From positions 1 to 30,000 of the forward strand of contig JADHZB010000879.1 of assembly GCA_015657535.1 (NCBI GenBank): DNA of 30,000 nucleotides, given 5' to 3'. Position numbers and translations under genes: made by a program. A model generated the notes under the pieces. The model was not told the DNA's origin. It saw only the letters and a list, made by a program, of their open reading frames with translations, and searched no databases. Shown one piece after another: positions 1 through 11,549 of the stretch. The stretch is from Nephromyces sp. MM_2019 (Eukaryota > Apicomplexa > Aconoidasida > Nephromycida). Each line of letters opens with the position of its first letter. Within the stretch, counting starts at the first letter, position 1.

Positions 1-40
1 ATATATATATATATATATATATATTTGTGTGTGTATATAG

Positions 41-353
41 ATAATGGAGTATACTACAGAAGGTGTGCATGCAGCTATTTGTTTAGCCCCAAATAAACGA
101 AGTATGGAGGAGGCTGTTAAATATGTTAGGCCTGGTGGTTATATCATACTCGTCGGTTTAACGCCTGAAAAAGTTGAATTTGACGTTGTTCAAATTATAT
201 TAAAAGGTTTACACATTATAGGTTCTATAGTGGGTAATCGTCAAGATTTACAGGTATACACACACATACACACACATACACATACACACGCACACATACA
301 CATACACACACATACACACACACACACACACATACATACATAAACACACACAC

Positions 354-389
<36 letters not shown>

Positions 390-392
390 ACA

Positions 393-424
<32 letters not shown>

Positions 425-1118
425 TACATACACACACACACACACATACATACACACACATACACACACACACATACACACACACAGTAGGATGGGTGTG
501 TATATGTAGGGGAGTGGGTAGGTGTATGTAGGGGGGTGGGTGTGTGTAGGTTCTGATGTGTATATATGTGTAGACTTTGTGTGTAGTCTCTGTGTGTAAG
601 TGATAATTAAAGTCTAGTTATGATGTGTGTATATTTATATGTGTAAATTATTATGGGATGTGTTATATAGTTTATATCTATATCTATATATACTTTATTT
701 AATTATTTATACATATATTCGATTCAGTCCAAATCTATATTGTTTAATCATTTAATATATATATATATATATGTGTGTTTGTTAAAAATACATTTATTAA
801 TAAGTATGTATGTAAATATATATATATATATGTGTGTATAAATACATTTATCAATAAATTTGTATGTAAACATGTATATATATGTGTGTAAAATTACATA
901 TATATGTGTTTAAATATGTGTATAAATCTATATATATATTAATAAAATATACTTAATATTAACTGATATATTTACACACACAGGAGGCTATTGATATAGC
1001 TGCAGAATCAGGTACAATTAGATGTGAAATTGAAATTAAACCATTTGAACAAATTAATGATTGTGTGCAAAGGCTTAAAAGTGGAAATACAGAAGGCCGT
1101 TTAGTGTTAAAATTTTAA
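41..1118 (+). CDS. Zinc-type alcohol dehydrogenase, C-terminal two exons (5' partial)
   Basis: Two exons are readable, 41-253 and 984-1118, joined in phase 0 (CAG|gt ... ag|GAG) and ending in TAA. Seen: the product contains AVKYVRPGGYIILVGL, the end of the Rossmann NAD(P)-binding fold of medium-chain dehydrogenases. It continues with GLHIIGSIVGNRQDLQEAI across the splice junction and ends INDCVQRLKSGNTEGRLVLKF. Known of the family: zinc alcohol dehydrogenases of the AdhP/Adh1 type end in this order (G-S-x-x-G-x-R-x-D-L-x-E-A, then the x-G-R-x-V-L-x-F tail), and they interconvert alcohols with aldehydes or ketones using NAD(P). The catalytic zinc site and the glycine-rich cofactor loop lie upstream of the window, so activity cannot be judged. 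The exon starts after an AG at 39-40 preceded by a TA/TG tract; the in-frame ATG at 44 is internal and not a start. The 730-base intron is almost wholly simple sequence. Confidence 0.85.
254..983 (+). other. Intron of the alcohol dehydrogenase gene, filled with CA then TG simple sequence
   Basis: The donor is GTATAC and the acceptor CACACAG. Bases 254-486 are an almost pure CA/TACA tract. It flips abruptly at about 487 to TG-rich sequence with G-runs (487-560) and then TA/TG sequence to about 960. The reverse strand of the CA tract gives long Cys-Val open frames, which are microsatellite artefacts and not genes. Confidence 0.8.
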
Positions 1119-1657
1119 TCATATTACACACACACACACACACGTGTATACATAAACACTTTTTTGAAATTCTAATAATATTATACGGATATATTTACAT
1201 ACACACACACATGTATATATAAACACTTTTTTGAAATTCTAATAATATTATACAGATACACACACATGTATACATAAACACTTTTTTGAAATTCTAATAA
1301 TATTATACGGATATATTTACATACACACACACATGTATATATAAACACTTTTTTGAAATTCTAATAATATTATACAGATACACACACATGTATACATAAA
1401 CACTTTTTTGAAATTATATTGTAATTATACACACACATATGCACACACAAACATTTCTGGTATACTATTTCTATATAATATGTTTTGAAATTATAATGAG
1501 ATTATATAGATATATATACACACATACCTATTTTCCTGACTTAATCTTTGTATACAAATTAGTTTTAAAAATTTTAGTTTATGTACACATTTTTATTATA
1601 GTATTTTTTAATCAAATAAATTCTGAAATCGATTTTATTTTACACATACACACTACT

Positions 1658-1688
<31 letters not shown>

Positions 1689-1905
1689 GTGCACACACAC
1701 ACTTACAACCACATAGGTATATACACATACACATTTTTAATAAAATGATTGTATATAATAAATTATAATAAACAAATTTCAATGAACTTCAAATTTGAAT
1801 TAAAAATCATATTTTATTTTATTTATTTTTATTTTCTCTATTTTATTTTGAAAAGTAATCATTGCACACACACACATTACACACACATTAATTAATATAC
1901 ACATA
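1119..1905. other. 3' flank of the dehydrogenase gene, no gene seen
   Basis: Holds CA runs, the 122-base repeat described separately, a TA tract (about 1659-1686) and AT-rich sequence. The open frame at 1439-1768 is dominated by residues from TA/CA repeats (IYIYIY, THTH) and has no family pattern. Confidence 0.6.
1146..1417. repeat. Higher-order tandem repeat, 122-base period (67 + 55 subunits)
   Basis: A core reading roughly gtatacataaacacttttt followed by gaaattctaataatattata occurs five times, starting at 1146, 1213, 1268, 1335 and 1390. Spacings alternate 67, 55, 67, 55. The long unit ends cggatatatttacatacaca..., the short one cagatacacacacat. This gives two full 122-base double units plus a partial fifth core that runs out near 1417. 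The close match between double units suggests recent duplication. Confidence 0.85.
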
Positions 1906-1956
1906 TTAACACACATCTTGATATATACGAATTATTATCCACATCTTGATATATAC

Positions 1957-2062
1957 ACATTGATATACACACATTGATATACACACATTGATATACACAC
2001 ATTGATATACACACATTGATATGCACACATTGATATACACACATTGATATACACACATTGAT
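1957..2062. repeat. 14-base minisatellite, unit attgatatacacac
   Basis: About seven to eight near-perfect copies in head-to-tail array, with one unit changed to attgatatgcacac. It produces spurious reverse-strand open frames of the CVYINVCIS type. Confidence 0.8.
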
Positions 2063-2700
2063 TTATACACATGAATGTACGCACATTTAGGCACACATTA
2101 CCTAAATTTATACTGTATACTAAAACATCGATAAAAACACATACAAACGTATTACACACACACATAATACTTATATATTTTAAGTACACACACACACCTT
2201 AAATTTAATTTTGCACTATAAACACACTAAAATATATCATTTCCTATATTATATAATACTAATTAACTAAGGATATTATTACTACTATATGTTTATGTGT
2301 GTGCGTATATATATATGTGTATGAGTAATTATGTTTCATTGTGTATATATGTGTTAGTATTTATATTCAGTGTGTGTATGGTTGATAGATGTGTTGTGTG
2401 TGTGTACATGTGAGTGTGTGTAAGGCTGATATATGAGTGAATATTTGTGTTTGTAAATTTGATGTATGAGTATGTGTTTATATGTATGTATATATGTGGT
2501 GTGTGTATATGATTATTTTCAAATATTATTTAATTACTATAAATGGAGCTTATGTGTGTAAATATGAATAGCTTACACACATAATAAAAGATTCTAAACT
2601 ATATTATTATTATTACATTTTCTATTTACCATACAAGTGATTTGATTCACTACAAATTTTTAACACATTGTACTATTATTAAGATTATTATTAGGTATTT
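2063..2700. other. Spacer with a TG-rich island (about 2280-2560) between CA-rich stretches
   Basis: No exon with coding character was found. The + strand changes from CA-rich to TG-rich at about 2280 and back to CA-rich at about 2570. Confidence 0.5.
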
Positions 2701-2702
2701 GC

Positions 2703-2865
2703 TTACACACACACAACACTTGGTCCACACATACACACATGATTTGAATTACACACACACAACACTTGGTCCACACATACACACACGATTTGAATTACAC
2801 ACACACAACACTTGGTCCACACATACACACATGATTTGAATTACACACACACAACATTTGGTCTA
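2703..2865. repeat. 46-base minisatellite carrying acttggtccacacatacac
   Basis: The TTGGTC element recurs at an exact 46-base period (near 2720, 2766, 2812, 2858). Three copies are nearly identical and the fourth is degraded. The rest of each unit is CA repeat plus gatttgaatt. Confidence 0.85.
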
Positions 2866-3459
2866 TAGATACATACATATACACAAACATATACACACAC
2901 TTACATCAACCTTTTCTCATATAAATACCTTTGCTCTACAGAAAAACTCATTTTGTTAACTTACACATATATAAATGTATATATAATTTTGTTACCTCAC
3001 ATACACACACATATCACTTTTTTATCACACATACACACACATAAACATCACTCCATAACTAAACATATAACACATACACAACATATTGATAACCTACACA
3101 CACATACACAGTCATCATTTCGTTACAATATATCCATAAACATCACATGGCTATCACATATTCACATACACACACATACACACACAGATAAACACACACA
3201 AAAACACACACATAAACACATAAATATATACACATATACATCATTATGTTATTACATACATATGCATTATTTTGTACCTTGCACTCTTAGACGATTACTT
3301 ATTCACACAAATATTTTTATACACACAATTTTAGTAATTTGGTTTATTACTTTGATGGATGGGATTGGCTTACACACACACGCTTTCCCATCACTATCAA
3401 ATTGATAAACAATTATACACACACACATTATTTTATCATCATCCATTGAATTTATAACA

Positions 3460-3501
3460 ATGTACACACACTTTGCTATAATCTTTATATTGATTAACAC
3501 G
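3460..3501 (+). CDS. Candidate first exon of the 4103-7033 gene
   Basis: An ATG at 3460 opens 14 codons giving MYTHFAIIFILINT, a short hydrophobic N-terminus like a signal peptide or anchor. It is followed at 3502 by a GTAACT donor in phase 0, the phase needed by the exon starting at 4103. This is inference from phase and composition only. The implied 601-base intron is longer than most in this gene, and the reading depends on a CA-rich stretch, so another start is quite possible. Confidence 0.22.
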
Positions 3502-3566
3502 GTAACTCGTTCATTGTTTTATATACACATTTATATGTACACATTTATATATACGCCTTTATATGT

Positions 3567-3630
3567 ACACATTTTTATGTACACATTTTTATGTACACAT
3601 TTTTATGTACACATTTTTATGTACACAATT
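3567..3630. repeat. 14-base minisatellite, unit tgtacacattttta
   Basis: Four to five tandem copies, with degenerate relatives on either side (tgtacacatttatata, tatacacattttga). Confidence 0.7.
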
Positions 3631-3896
3631 GGTTTAACATATTTTATGTACACATTTTGATATACACATTTTGATTTATACATTTTTAACTATTTACACA
3701 TTTTGAAATTTACAAACTCACCTTCAAAATTATATTAAATTACAATTTGTATTCGTTATAATTAAATCATATAAACAACAGGTTGTATCCACAAATCAAA
3801 TTCTAAGTAAATCAATATATGTAAGTTTAATTTATAATAGATAAATCACACATACACTAATCAACATATATATATAAATAATAATATATATATACT

Positions 3897-3928
<32 letters not shown>

Positions 3929-4102
3929 ATATATATACATACACACACATACATACACAAACACATATAAATATATATAAATATGTACATACACACACAC
4001 ATACATATATAAATATATTTAGGTATACATATTTAATTATATAGTTATACATACATAGATATACACACAATAAATAAATTTAATTTACTTAATAATATCT
4101 AG

Positions 4103-7033
4103 GATTTTAATAATTCACAACAAAGAAAAAGTCTAGCCTTACCAACTGGCCCACTAATTACTATAATTGGAAATAATGGGAAAATTAAACAACAAATTAT
4201 AGAGAATATTTTACACATTCCTAAACCTAATGACACACTCTATGATCAACCCTATCCAAGTATTGATACACACACACACATATATATATACATCTAAATA
4301 ATCTAATTTAATATAAATTATTTTATACATTAATGTTTATATCAATAAATTATAACTTATAAGACTGATACATACATTATATAGCTCATAATTTTAACAC
4401 ATACCCATATTTATATATATATATATCTCTGAAATAAGATTAAATATATATTTATTTATACACGCACTCACATATATATATCAGAAGAAATAAAATTATG
4501 ATAATGTGTGTATAAATAGGAATGACTATTCATAAACTAAGGAATTATCCTATACCAATTGCACACCTTGATTTACCCTTAAATTCCCTAAGAAATATTA
4601 CACACACATTAAGTGATGATGAAAATTCAAATTTACAACCTTCTTCATACTCAGCTGCCCTATTAAAATTTTCAAATGAAAATAGTAAAATTTTTGTTAT
4701 CCCAATTGATGAGAGAGAAATTAAATTAAATCAATTAAATAACAAATTACATCTACCCTCTATGTTAAGAGCAATACTTAATAATACTTGTACACACACA
4801 AACTCTTCACCATCCATTATATTTTTTATATTAGTAAGGAATCTAATTCTATCTATATAATATTTTTGACATGTACTCTATATACATATATATATATACC
4901 CACATAAACATGTATATACACACACATATGTTTATACACCAAACACATATATATATATACCAACATAGACACACATAAATATGTATACACACACACATAT
5001 GTTTATACACCAAACATATATATATATATATGTGTATCTGGTTTAGATCTATTTGCTGTGTGCACGTATATTATGGCTATAGGGATGTGTATTCATCAAT
5101 GTGTGTGTATATAAATTGTAGGATGTTTTATGTTTATATAAATTTCGAGGAAAATTAAGATTTATATGTTAAATAAGATTATATAATTATTTATATTTTT
5201 ACAGAAAGATAATACAAGAAATATATCATCAGAATTATATAAAGATGAATTAATATCTATACTCCAAACAAACTCTAATTATTATATTATTGAAATTGAT
5301 AATATAAACGAATTCAAGAGAGTTAAACAACGTTGGAATGAAATTACTAACAAATTATTAAATGCTACACATCTAGAGAAACAAACTTCAGGTAAAATAA
5401 AAACATGTGTGTGTGTATGTGTGTTTACTTATATATATATATATGATTAATAATTTTAATACATTTACAATTTTTCAATACATCTATACTTCATTATATA
5501 TCCATTTCAATGAATTTGTATTTAAATATAAATTGATGTGTATTTACAATTTCCTTAATAGTCAAATTCTTTAAAAATTTTGTATTCATTATGTTTATTT
5601 ATATATGTTTACAGACTTACCAACTTATATAAAACCCACAGCAAATTCTCAGTTTATAACACCATCTGTTGCTTTTGAAGAACATATGATTAGATCGGTT
5701 TATCAAGAAAACCTTAAGAAAATAGAAGTTAGTAATATTATTTAGTAATAAATTTCTATATTACCTCTTTTTTTAAATTAATTATTAATTTACAAGATTA
5801 TAATAAATAAGTGGGCTCAAGATATCATCCATGGAAAATTATCAGAAAGTGTAACAAATCAATATTTGAATGATCTAAACAGATATGTCAAACAATTTGA
5901 TTGGGAAACATCATTTTATGGGGTAATTCTATAGGATGGATATATATTGATATAAAGATTACTTACAATGTCTATATTTGACATGTCAGTTATTGTGAAT
6001 AATAACTGATTTAATATATAAATATTAAAAATGAATTCAAAAGGAATTTATTAACACCTATGATGATTATTAATGATTCTTTATATTCCAGAGTACCTCT
6101 TCTAAGCATATTTTCCACAATAAGCTAATGGAACATATCCAAGATAAATTAAAATATTTATTTTTCAGGTAAATTCACTAACTTTGTATCATTTTTATTA
6201 CACTATAATAATTATTTATTTTCATTAGGCAACTCTTAATTTTGGAAAGAGAGTGTCGATCACACCTTAAATCACTTTTACTTAAAGCAACTAACCAAGG
6301 TAGTTTCCCATCCAATGAAGAAAAGGCTGAAGCAGTTAAACAAGTAACCTAATATACCTTTTATTTTTCTAGTCTCTCAAAAAAGTTACTCAAACTTAAT
6401 TATTATTATATCTCTTACACATAATCTTTGTTCAGAGCTTATACATCTTTGTTCAAGAAATGAGTAAACTCAAGATAAAAGATACAATCTTTGATGATCA
6501 AATTGGAGAAGCTATTAAAAATTTGATTAAACAATTGAATTTATCTCTAACTGAATTCGCGAAGAATTTTGACAAGTCATCTATTGCTCAATTGAAGGTA
6601 CTTTAATAAAACTGATTAATACGCGCTTAATAAGTAAATTCTTTCGTCTGAAATTTTGATTAATTGTATTTTTAAATCTTATCTATATTCTATTTAGGCT
6701 CAAGGGAGAATGCCAGGTGCAGCTCAAATTGATAAAGCCACAAAAGAAAAAAAGAAAAGAGGTATTCGAATGGGCTTAGCTTTAACAAGTATGTTGAGGC
6801 AAAATGGAAAGGGAAATCTCCAAGGATACACACATTATGATGGAGGACCAATTAGTTTTACTTTCGGGTCAGTGTAATATGAAAATATTATATTTTTATA
6901 TAATTCTTGTCCTATTATATCTTACAAAAACAGTTATGCTAATGACCGTGATACTCCAGAGGCAATGAGAAATGGCCAGAAGCCTCCAATTTTTCGTCTT
7001 CAACCTAAAATTCATTTTGACATCGATCTTTGA
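4103..7033 (+). CDS. Multi-exon conserved-looking protein of unknown function (5' end uncertain)
   Basis: Ten exons join in consistent phase: 4103-4259, 4520-4833, 5205-5391, 5615-5727, 5797-5922, 6092-6168, 6229-6343, 6436-6597, 6698-6867 and 6934-7033 (TGA). They give about 506 residues without the missing N-terminus. The start reads GPLITIIGNNGKIKQQIIEN. This recalls weakly the segment before the P-loop of guanylate-binding/dynamin-superfamily GTPases, but no GxxxxGKS/T loop follows, so I do not call it a GTPase. The middle is helical and charged (NINEFKRVKQRWNEITNKLL; INKWAQDIIHGKLSESV; QLLILERECRSHLKSLLLKA). A basic run, KATKEKKKRGIR, precedes a strikingly ordered C-terminus: GYTHYDGGPISFTFGYANDR and then PPIFRLQPKIHFDIDL. 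That tail looks like a conserved domain, but I cannot name it. CA microsatellite encodes a Cys-Thr-His-Thr stretch near 4790. All introns are short, and the donors are GTRANN-like. Confidence 0.7.
4834..5204 (+). other. Intron with a duplicated ~71-base CA/TA segment
   Basis: The element acacatatgtttatacacc occurs at about 4924 and again 71 bases on, within diverged CA/TA sequence. TG-rich sequence then follows (about 5028-5112) up to the acceptor TTTACAG. Confidence 0.6.
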
Positions 7034-8408
7034 TAAATTTTTTTAACAATTTCTTTCTATATTATTTTTAATTACTATTTAAATACCTTAGCAATTTCTA
7101 TTCGGAAATTAAAAGTTTCTGCTTATTTGACAAAATTGGCCCTTATTATTATATTGCTAACCCAAAAGTATTTTATAAATAAATTTAATATTTAAACTGA
7201 GAGTTAAACCAATTTACTGTCAATTTCATTAATTATAAATTTAAGTTAGAATTGCTCAAAACTACAAAATTATGTGATCATCTTGATAAGCTAGATTTAT
7301 AAATCAATAACTCTTTACAGTTTATCATGATCTAAATAATTACTAAGAATTCTAAATATCAGATGTATGTTTTTGTAACAAATCTGATATATTTTAGTAT
7401 ATTTGAGGAATTAAAATGTTGCACTTGTTAGGTCTTAATTTTTCAATAAAAAATTTAAAACATTTTTCCACTCTTCAAAGAAATCCCGGCACTTTTGTCG
7501 TTGAAGATTGCAATTTTTTATTTTTATTTTCGAAATGTATTGTAATTAATGGATTATAAATTCTATTTCAATTGATTCCAATTACTTTAAGTAATTAATA
7601 CTTGCTCTCACCAAGAGATTTTTTTCAACAATGTTAAAAACAATAATCCAAGTTATACTTGGCTCATGGATTTCTAGTATCTTGAAAATTCTTAGTTCCA
7701 ATTTTCTTTTACTTGTGAGAATTTTTAAAATTCAGAAATTTTTTTTAAAAAATTCGCAAACAAATTGTTTGAAAGTTTGTTAGAATTTTTTATTTCACTG
7801 TACATACACTTAAATAATCTAAAGCATTTTTATTTAGACACAATTTTGCTGTCATCCACTGTTACAACAGATTCTAGCTAATAATAATATAGGTGTGCAA
7901 TTTTTATTTTACAAAGAGAAAGAACTGGGTATAACTTAAAGTTAGTACTCTAAAATGAAAAAATTGTAAAGCATATCTTTATTGGACATAATTTCATATT
8001 ATCACATCTATACAAACGCAGCTCAAGCTGATTATTTCAATTTGAGTTTACTGCCCAAATCAAGAAGTTTTGCGTAGTAATAGTAAGATACCCAAACACA
8101 TATAACTTATAGTACTAGAGACAATATAAGCTATGTTTATATATGTGTTTATAACTAAACAACAAAATATTTACTTGTAAACGGATTACTTGCTTAATAC
8201 AAAATGTGTTGTTTAATTTGATCTAAATTTCCAGCTTATTTGAAATATTTAATTGACTCGAATAAAAAAGGAGAAAACAGCACAGATTAAGATTTCTAGC
8301 CTTACATGAAATGGCGCCTTTCAACACTTGATGGTTATTATATTTATTAATCCTAGATAGAGCGAGTTGATTAAACACAAACACACATATATATATACAT
8401 CTATACAC
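7034..8408. other. AT-rich spacer, no gene seen
   Basis: Unlike the other long spacers, this one has little CA/TG repeat, apart from a short CA/TA run just before the next ATG (about 8376-8408). No exon pair with matching phase or tRNA-like box was found. It should contain the 3' end of the upstream gene and the promoter of the Toc75-like gene. Confidence 0.5.
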
Positions 8409-9559
8409 ATGATAACAATGAGACTCTTTGTATCTATTTTCCTTGTCGTTGCTCTAATCTACCCCACTCTTGGAATACCCTGCACACCACGTGTTGGAAC
8501 AGTACACCAGAGAACATTTGAAACTGGAACTTACCCAAACCTGAGCCTCACCTTACTCCCACCGTTCTTACAAGTTAAACCATCGGGCACATTACCTATA
8601 TCATACCTTCTACTAAGCCCAGAAACAACCATTGACTGCAAAGAGGTCGAGAAATGGCTTAAGGAATCCTCACTGATAGATAGCAATCTACCCAATGGCT
8701 TGTCCAATAGTACAAATAAGGTGCCCAGTAAGGAGATAAATGTATCCAAAGGCTCTAGTAAGCCTGTATCAACAAAGTATCGCATTGATTCTAATTCGAC
8801 ATTGTCTCTCAATCCATTAATTCCTCAACTCGTAAAGAAGATGAATGATTGGTTCATATCGAATGGTTATCCATTATCTAGGGTAGACGAAAGTGCATCA
8901 TACTTTGGATTCGTACCGGAAACTAATTCTATGATGCTCTACATACATACATATGAGCCGAAGTTATCAGAGGTTGAACCTGTTAAGATTACTTTTCTGC
9001 AAAAAGGATCTGAAGGAGAAACTTGGAAAAGCAAACCCAATCACACTCATGCTATCACTCCACGCTTGTCAGCCAAAGCCCCCGATAATATTAATTACAC
9101 CATAACTAGTAGTAAAACAGACGAAGATTGGTTATCTAATTACCTTGGCCTTAAGCCTGGTGAACCATTCAACTGGAACCCTGAGAAATGGGCTCATCTA
9201 TTTTCATCTGGTAACTATGACATATATATATATATATAAATACATATACATTTTCAACTATATCAATAAATCTATCAATTATATACATTTTTTGTCCTTA
9301 GGCATATTAAGTGAAGGTGAAGCTATTCTTTATAAGAACCCAGATGAATCAATTTCTATACATCTTAACATTGTAGAGGGTCAATTAAGGAAAATTGAAC
9401 CAGGTTTATAAGATATTTAATACATATAAGCAACTGAATGATAGATATATATGCATAATTCAATGGAAAAAGCCATGGATTATTTTTTGGTAACAATTTT
9501 ACCTATATTTCAATCTGGCAACTATCAAGACGTGTATAATTAAAACTTCATTTCAAGTA

Positions 9560-9594
<35 letters not shown>

Positions 9595-11549
9595 ATTCAA
9601 AATTTAACCAAATCCTCTATACAGAATTTATATAAGTGTCATATAAATAACTCATATCATGCATAATTATACACACACTTGGATATCTTACCTTAGGCAT
9701 CCATAAAAGTCTCAGCTTAGATAGTGATTTTGGCTTAAAACTCAAATTTCAAGAACTTCATTTCGATGGTAAAGGAAAAGCAATTGTATTAGAGTGGGAT
9801 CAGTCTCCAATATTTCTATTTAATGGCCGACCTCAACTAAGCCTCAAATTTCGATATTCATCGAACATATTAGCCTATGTAAACTCTAAATTACCCCTTT
9901 TTGAGATGAATCTATTTAGTGAATTGGCTACAAAACCCCAAGAAAATTCAACTAATAAAAGCCCTATAATACTACGCGGTGAAACCATATTCTCAGATAC
10001 ACTTATCATACCTACAGAGAACTATTCTAGACATTATATAGGAACTACAAAGAAAGGTGCAAATTTACTGTTGAGAGGTGCTTACACAATTATTAAACCT
10101 ATTCAATTCTCGTATAATATGTCTATTGCAAATGAAAAACCTTGGTCAAACGACAATAGTAAAGACAAATCAAATGATTCACATGAGGATCAATTAAAAT
10201 GGGAACTCCAGCTCAAGCCATTGGTATGTTAATATACATATATATACACACACATAAATAAATATTTATACATATATATATGCTTGATATAATTACATTC
10301 ATTATATATAAATCATTTATATATTATGTCCATAACATCCTACACCAAAAATATTCTGTAAAACAGAAATAAAATGATTTCCAGTATCTAACCTTAAGAC
10401 ATCTACACACATGTGTATGTAAACTTCTTATTTTCCTATTCGACTAGAATGCTCCCAAGTGGCTGAAAGATCTCACATTCCGTTCTAATATGGGTATATT
10501 ATTTAATTACACAAATTTATCTCAAGACCGATTCAAAGAGAATAACAAATTCAGCATTTTGAAGCCTCACACATGGCTTCGATCCAATTACAACAACATG
10601 TTTGAGACTCAGAATTATCAACTTAAAAATTTGTTTAACAAACATACAATTTCATATAAAATTGATATGCCTATTCAGGCAATACCTAATTCTATGAGTA
10701 AAGAGAAAGATCAACCAATTTTTGATGTGGATAATGTACATATAACTACACAAGGCGAGGCTAGCATTGTTATGTTCCCTCTCTGGTATCTTAATCAACT
10801 TACACACATGATTTTAGATCAAAATTACACATTCTCAAATGATACTTATCTATGGCAATCACCTCCCAGTGATGAAGTATTTAAAGGGGGTACAGAGAAC
10901 TTGAGAGGTTATCATAATAAAGCATTTGGCCCACTTCAAAGTTCATTTTCACAATCTCATCAAATATCAATACCTATTACTTTTCAAAGGTAAATATCTC
11001 ATAAAAATTCGACAAATCTACTGCTCACAAAGTATATATCCTACATTTTTACTTAAAAGAATGATCGATTAACTTTTGTTTTGTGTATAACTCTTGATTA
11101 TATATATATGTTTGTATATATAGATATATGTGTGAGTGTATATGTACCTATATAGTTCCCGTGCTATGTACTTTATTAAGATATTTAGTTTTAGAATGAA
11201 TTCCACACATTGTATACATGGAGTCCTCACCCTATTTCCTTAATTATTTATCTACTAATACAGATGGGGTATCAATTTACCCTTCTCGATGAGTGTAATT
11301 GGATTTACTGATTACATGATGGGAATGATGTCAAAAAAACAAATAAATAATAACTCAACTACAAACAATTATCCAAAATCAATCAAAACTGCAAAGAAAA
11401 TTTTTAGTAGATATTGGGATGTGTATGAATTAAAGTGGGCCTCATCAATTGGCTGGGGTTGTCGTATAGGACGATTAGCAGTTGACGTTGCTCATCCAGT
11501 TTCACCGAAAGTTGAGAAGGCCAAAGTACACATTTATATGACCCCATAA
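8409..11549 (+). CDS. Toc75-like Omp85-family beta-barrel protein, probably apicoplast membrane
   Basis: Five exons join in phase: 8409-9210, 9302-9403, 9697-10223, 10448-10989 and 11264-11549 (TAA), about 752 residues. Start chosen at 8409, giving MITMRLFVSIFLVVALIY, a clear signal peptide; the ATG at 8418 would serve as well. Ser/Asn/Lys-rich sequence at about residues 100-135 could act as transit region. POTRA-like domains follow: about 140-180 (MNDWFISNGYPLSRV, YIHTYEPKLSEVEPVKITFL) and about 227-301 (DWLSNYLGLKPGEPFN, LFSSGILSEGEAILY, IVEGQ). The C-terminal half is beta-strand-rich, with GGTENLRGYHNKAFG near residue 623, matching the GG-x-x-x-x-RGY/F barrel-lid motif of Omp85 proteins, and a terminal strand with WGCRIGRLAVDVAHPV. 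Known: Toc75 imports proteins across a plastid membrane, whereas mitochondrial Sam50 has no signal peptide. Inference: signal peptide plus POTRA plus barrel points to the apicoplast. The first 800 bases are uninterrupted, then four small introns. Confidence 0.8.
9404..9696 (+). other. Intron 2 of the Toc75-like gene with a TA microsatellite
   Basis: Donor GTTTAT, acceptor CCTTAG. A (TA)n run lies at about 9564-9592. An alternative reading through the donor stops at once (Gly-Leu-stop), supporting the splice. Confidence 0.7.

Larger units (their letters stand above)
2870..4102. other. CA- and TA-rich spacer upstream of the next gene
   Basis: Contains CA runs, a 14-base tgtacacattttta repeat (about 3567-3630), and TA tracts near 3886-3937. 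One short stretch at 3460-3501 could be a first exon and is listed separately. Otherwise no coding signal. Confidence 0.5.

Noticed and set aside
225..485. Three overlapping reverse-strand frames of Cys-Val-Met peptides
   Set aside because: They are translations of the CA/TG microsatellite inside the dehydrogenase intron; no non-repeat residues.
1961..2094. CRISPR-like regular array
   Set aside because: Direct 14-base units with no unique spacers in a eukaryotic, intron-bearing context; it is a minisatellite.
4103..4259. Dynamin or guanylate-binding GTPase domain
   Set aside because: GNNGKIKQQ is not a P-loop (no GKS/T) and no later G motifs were found, so only a weak resemblance is recorded.
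8531..8812. 93-codon reverse-strand frame
   Set aside because: Lies wholly antisense to the first exon of the Toc75-like gene, which has clear domain content.
8409..11549. Mitochondrial Sam50 as the identity of the Omp85 protein
   Set aside because: A signal peptide is not expected on Sam50. It is kept as an alternative but judged less likely.
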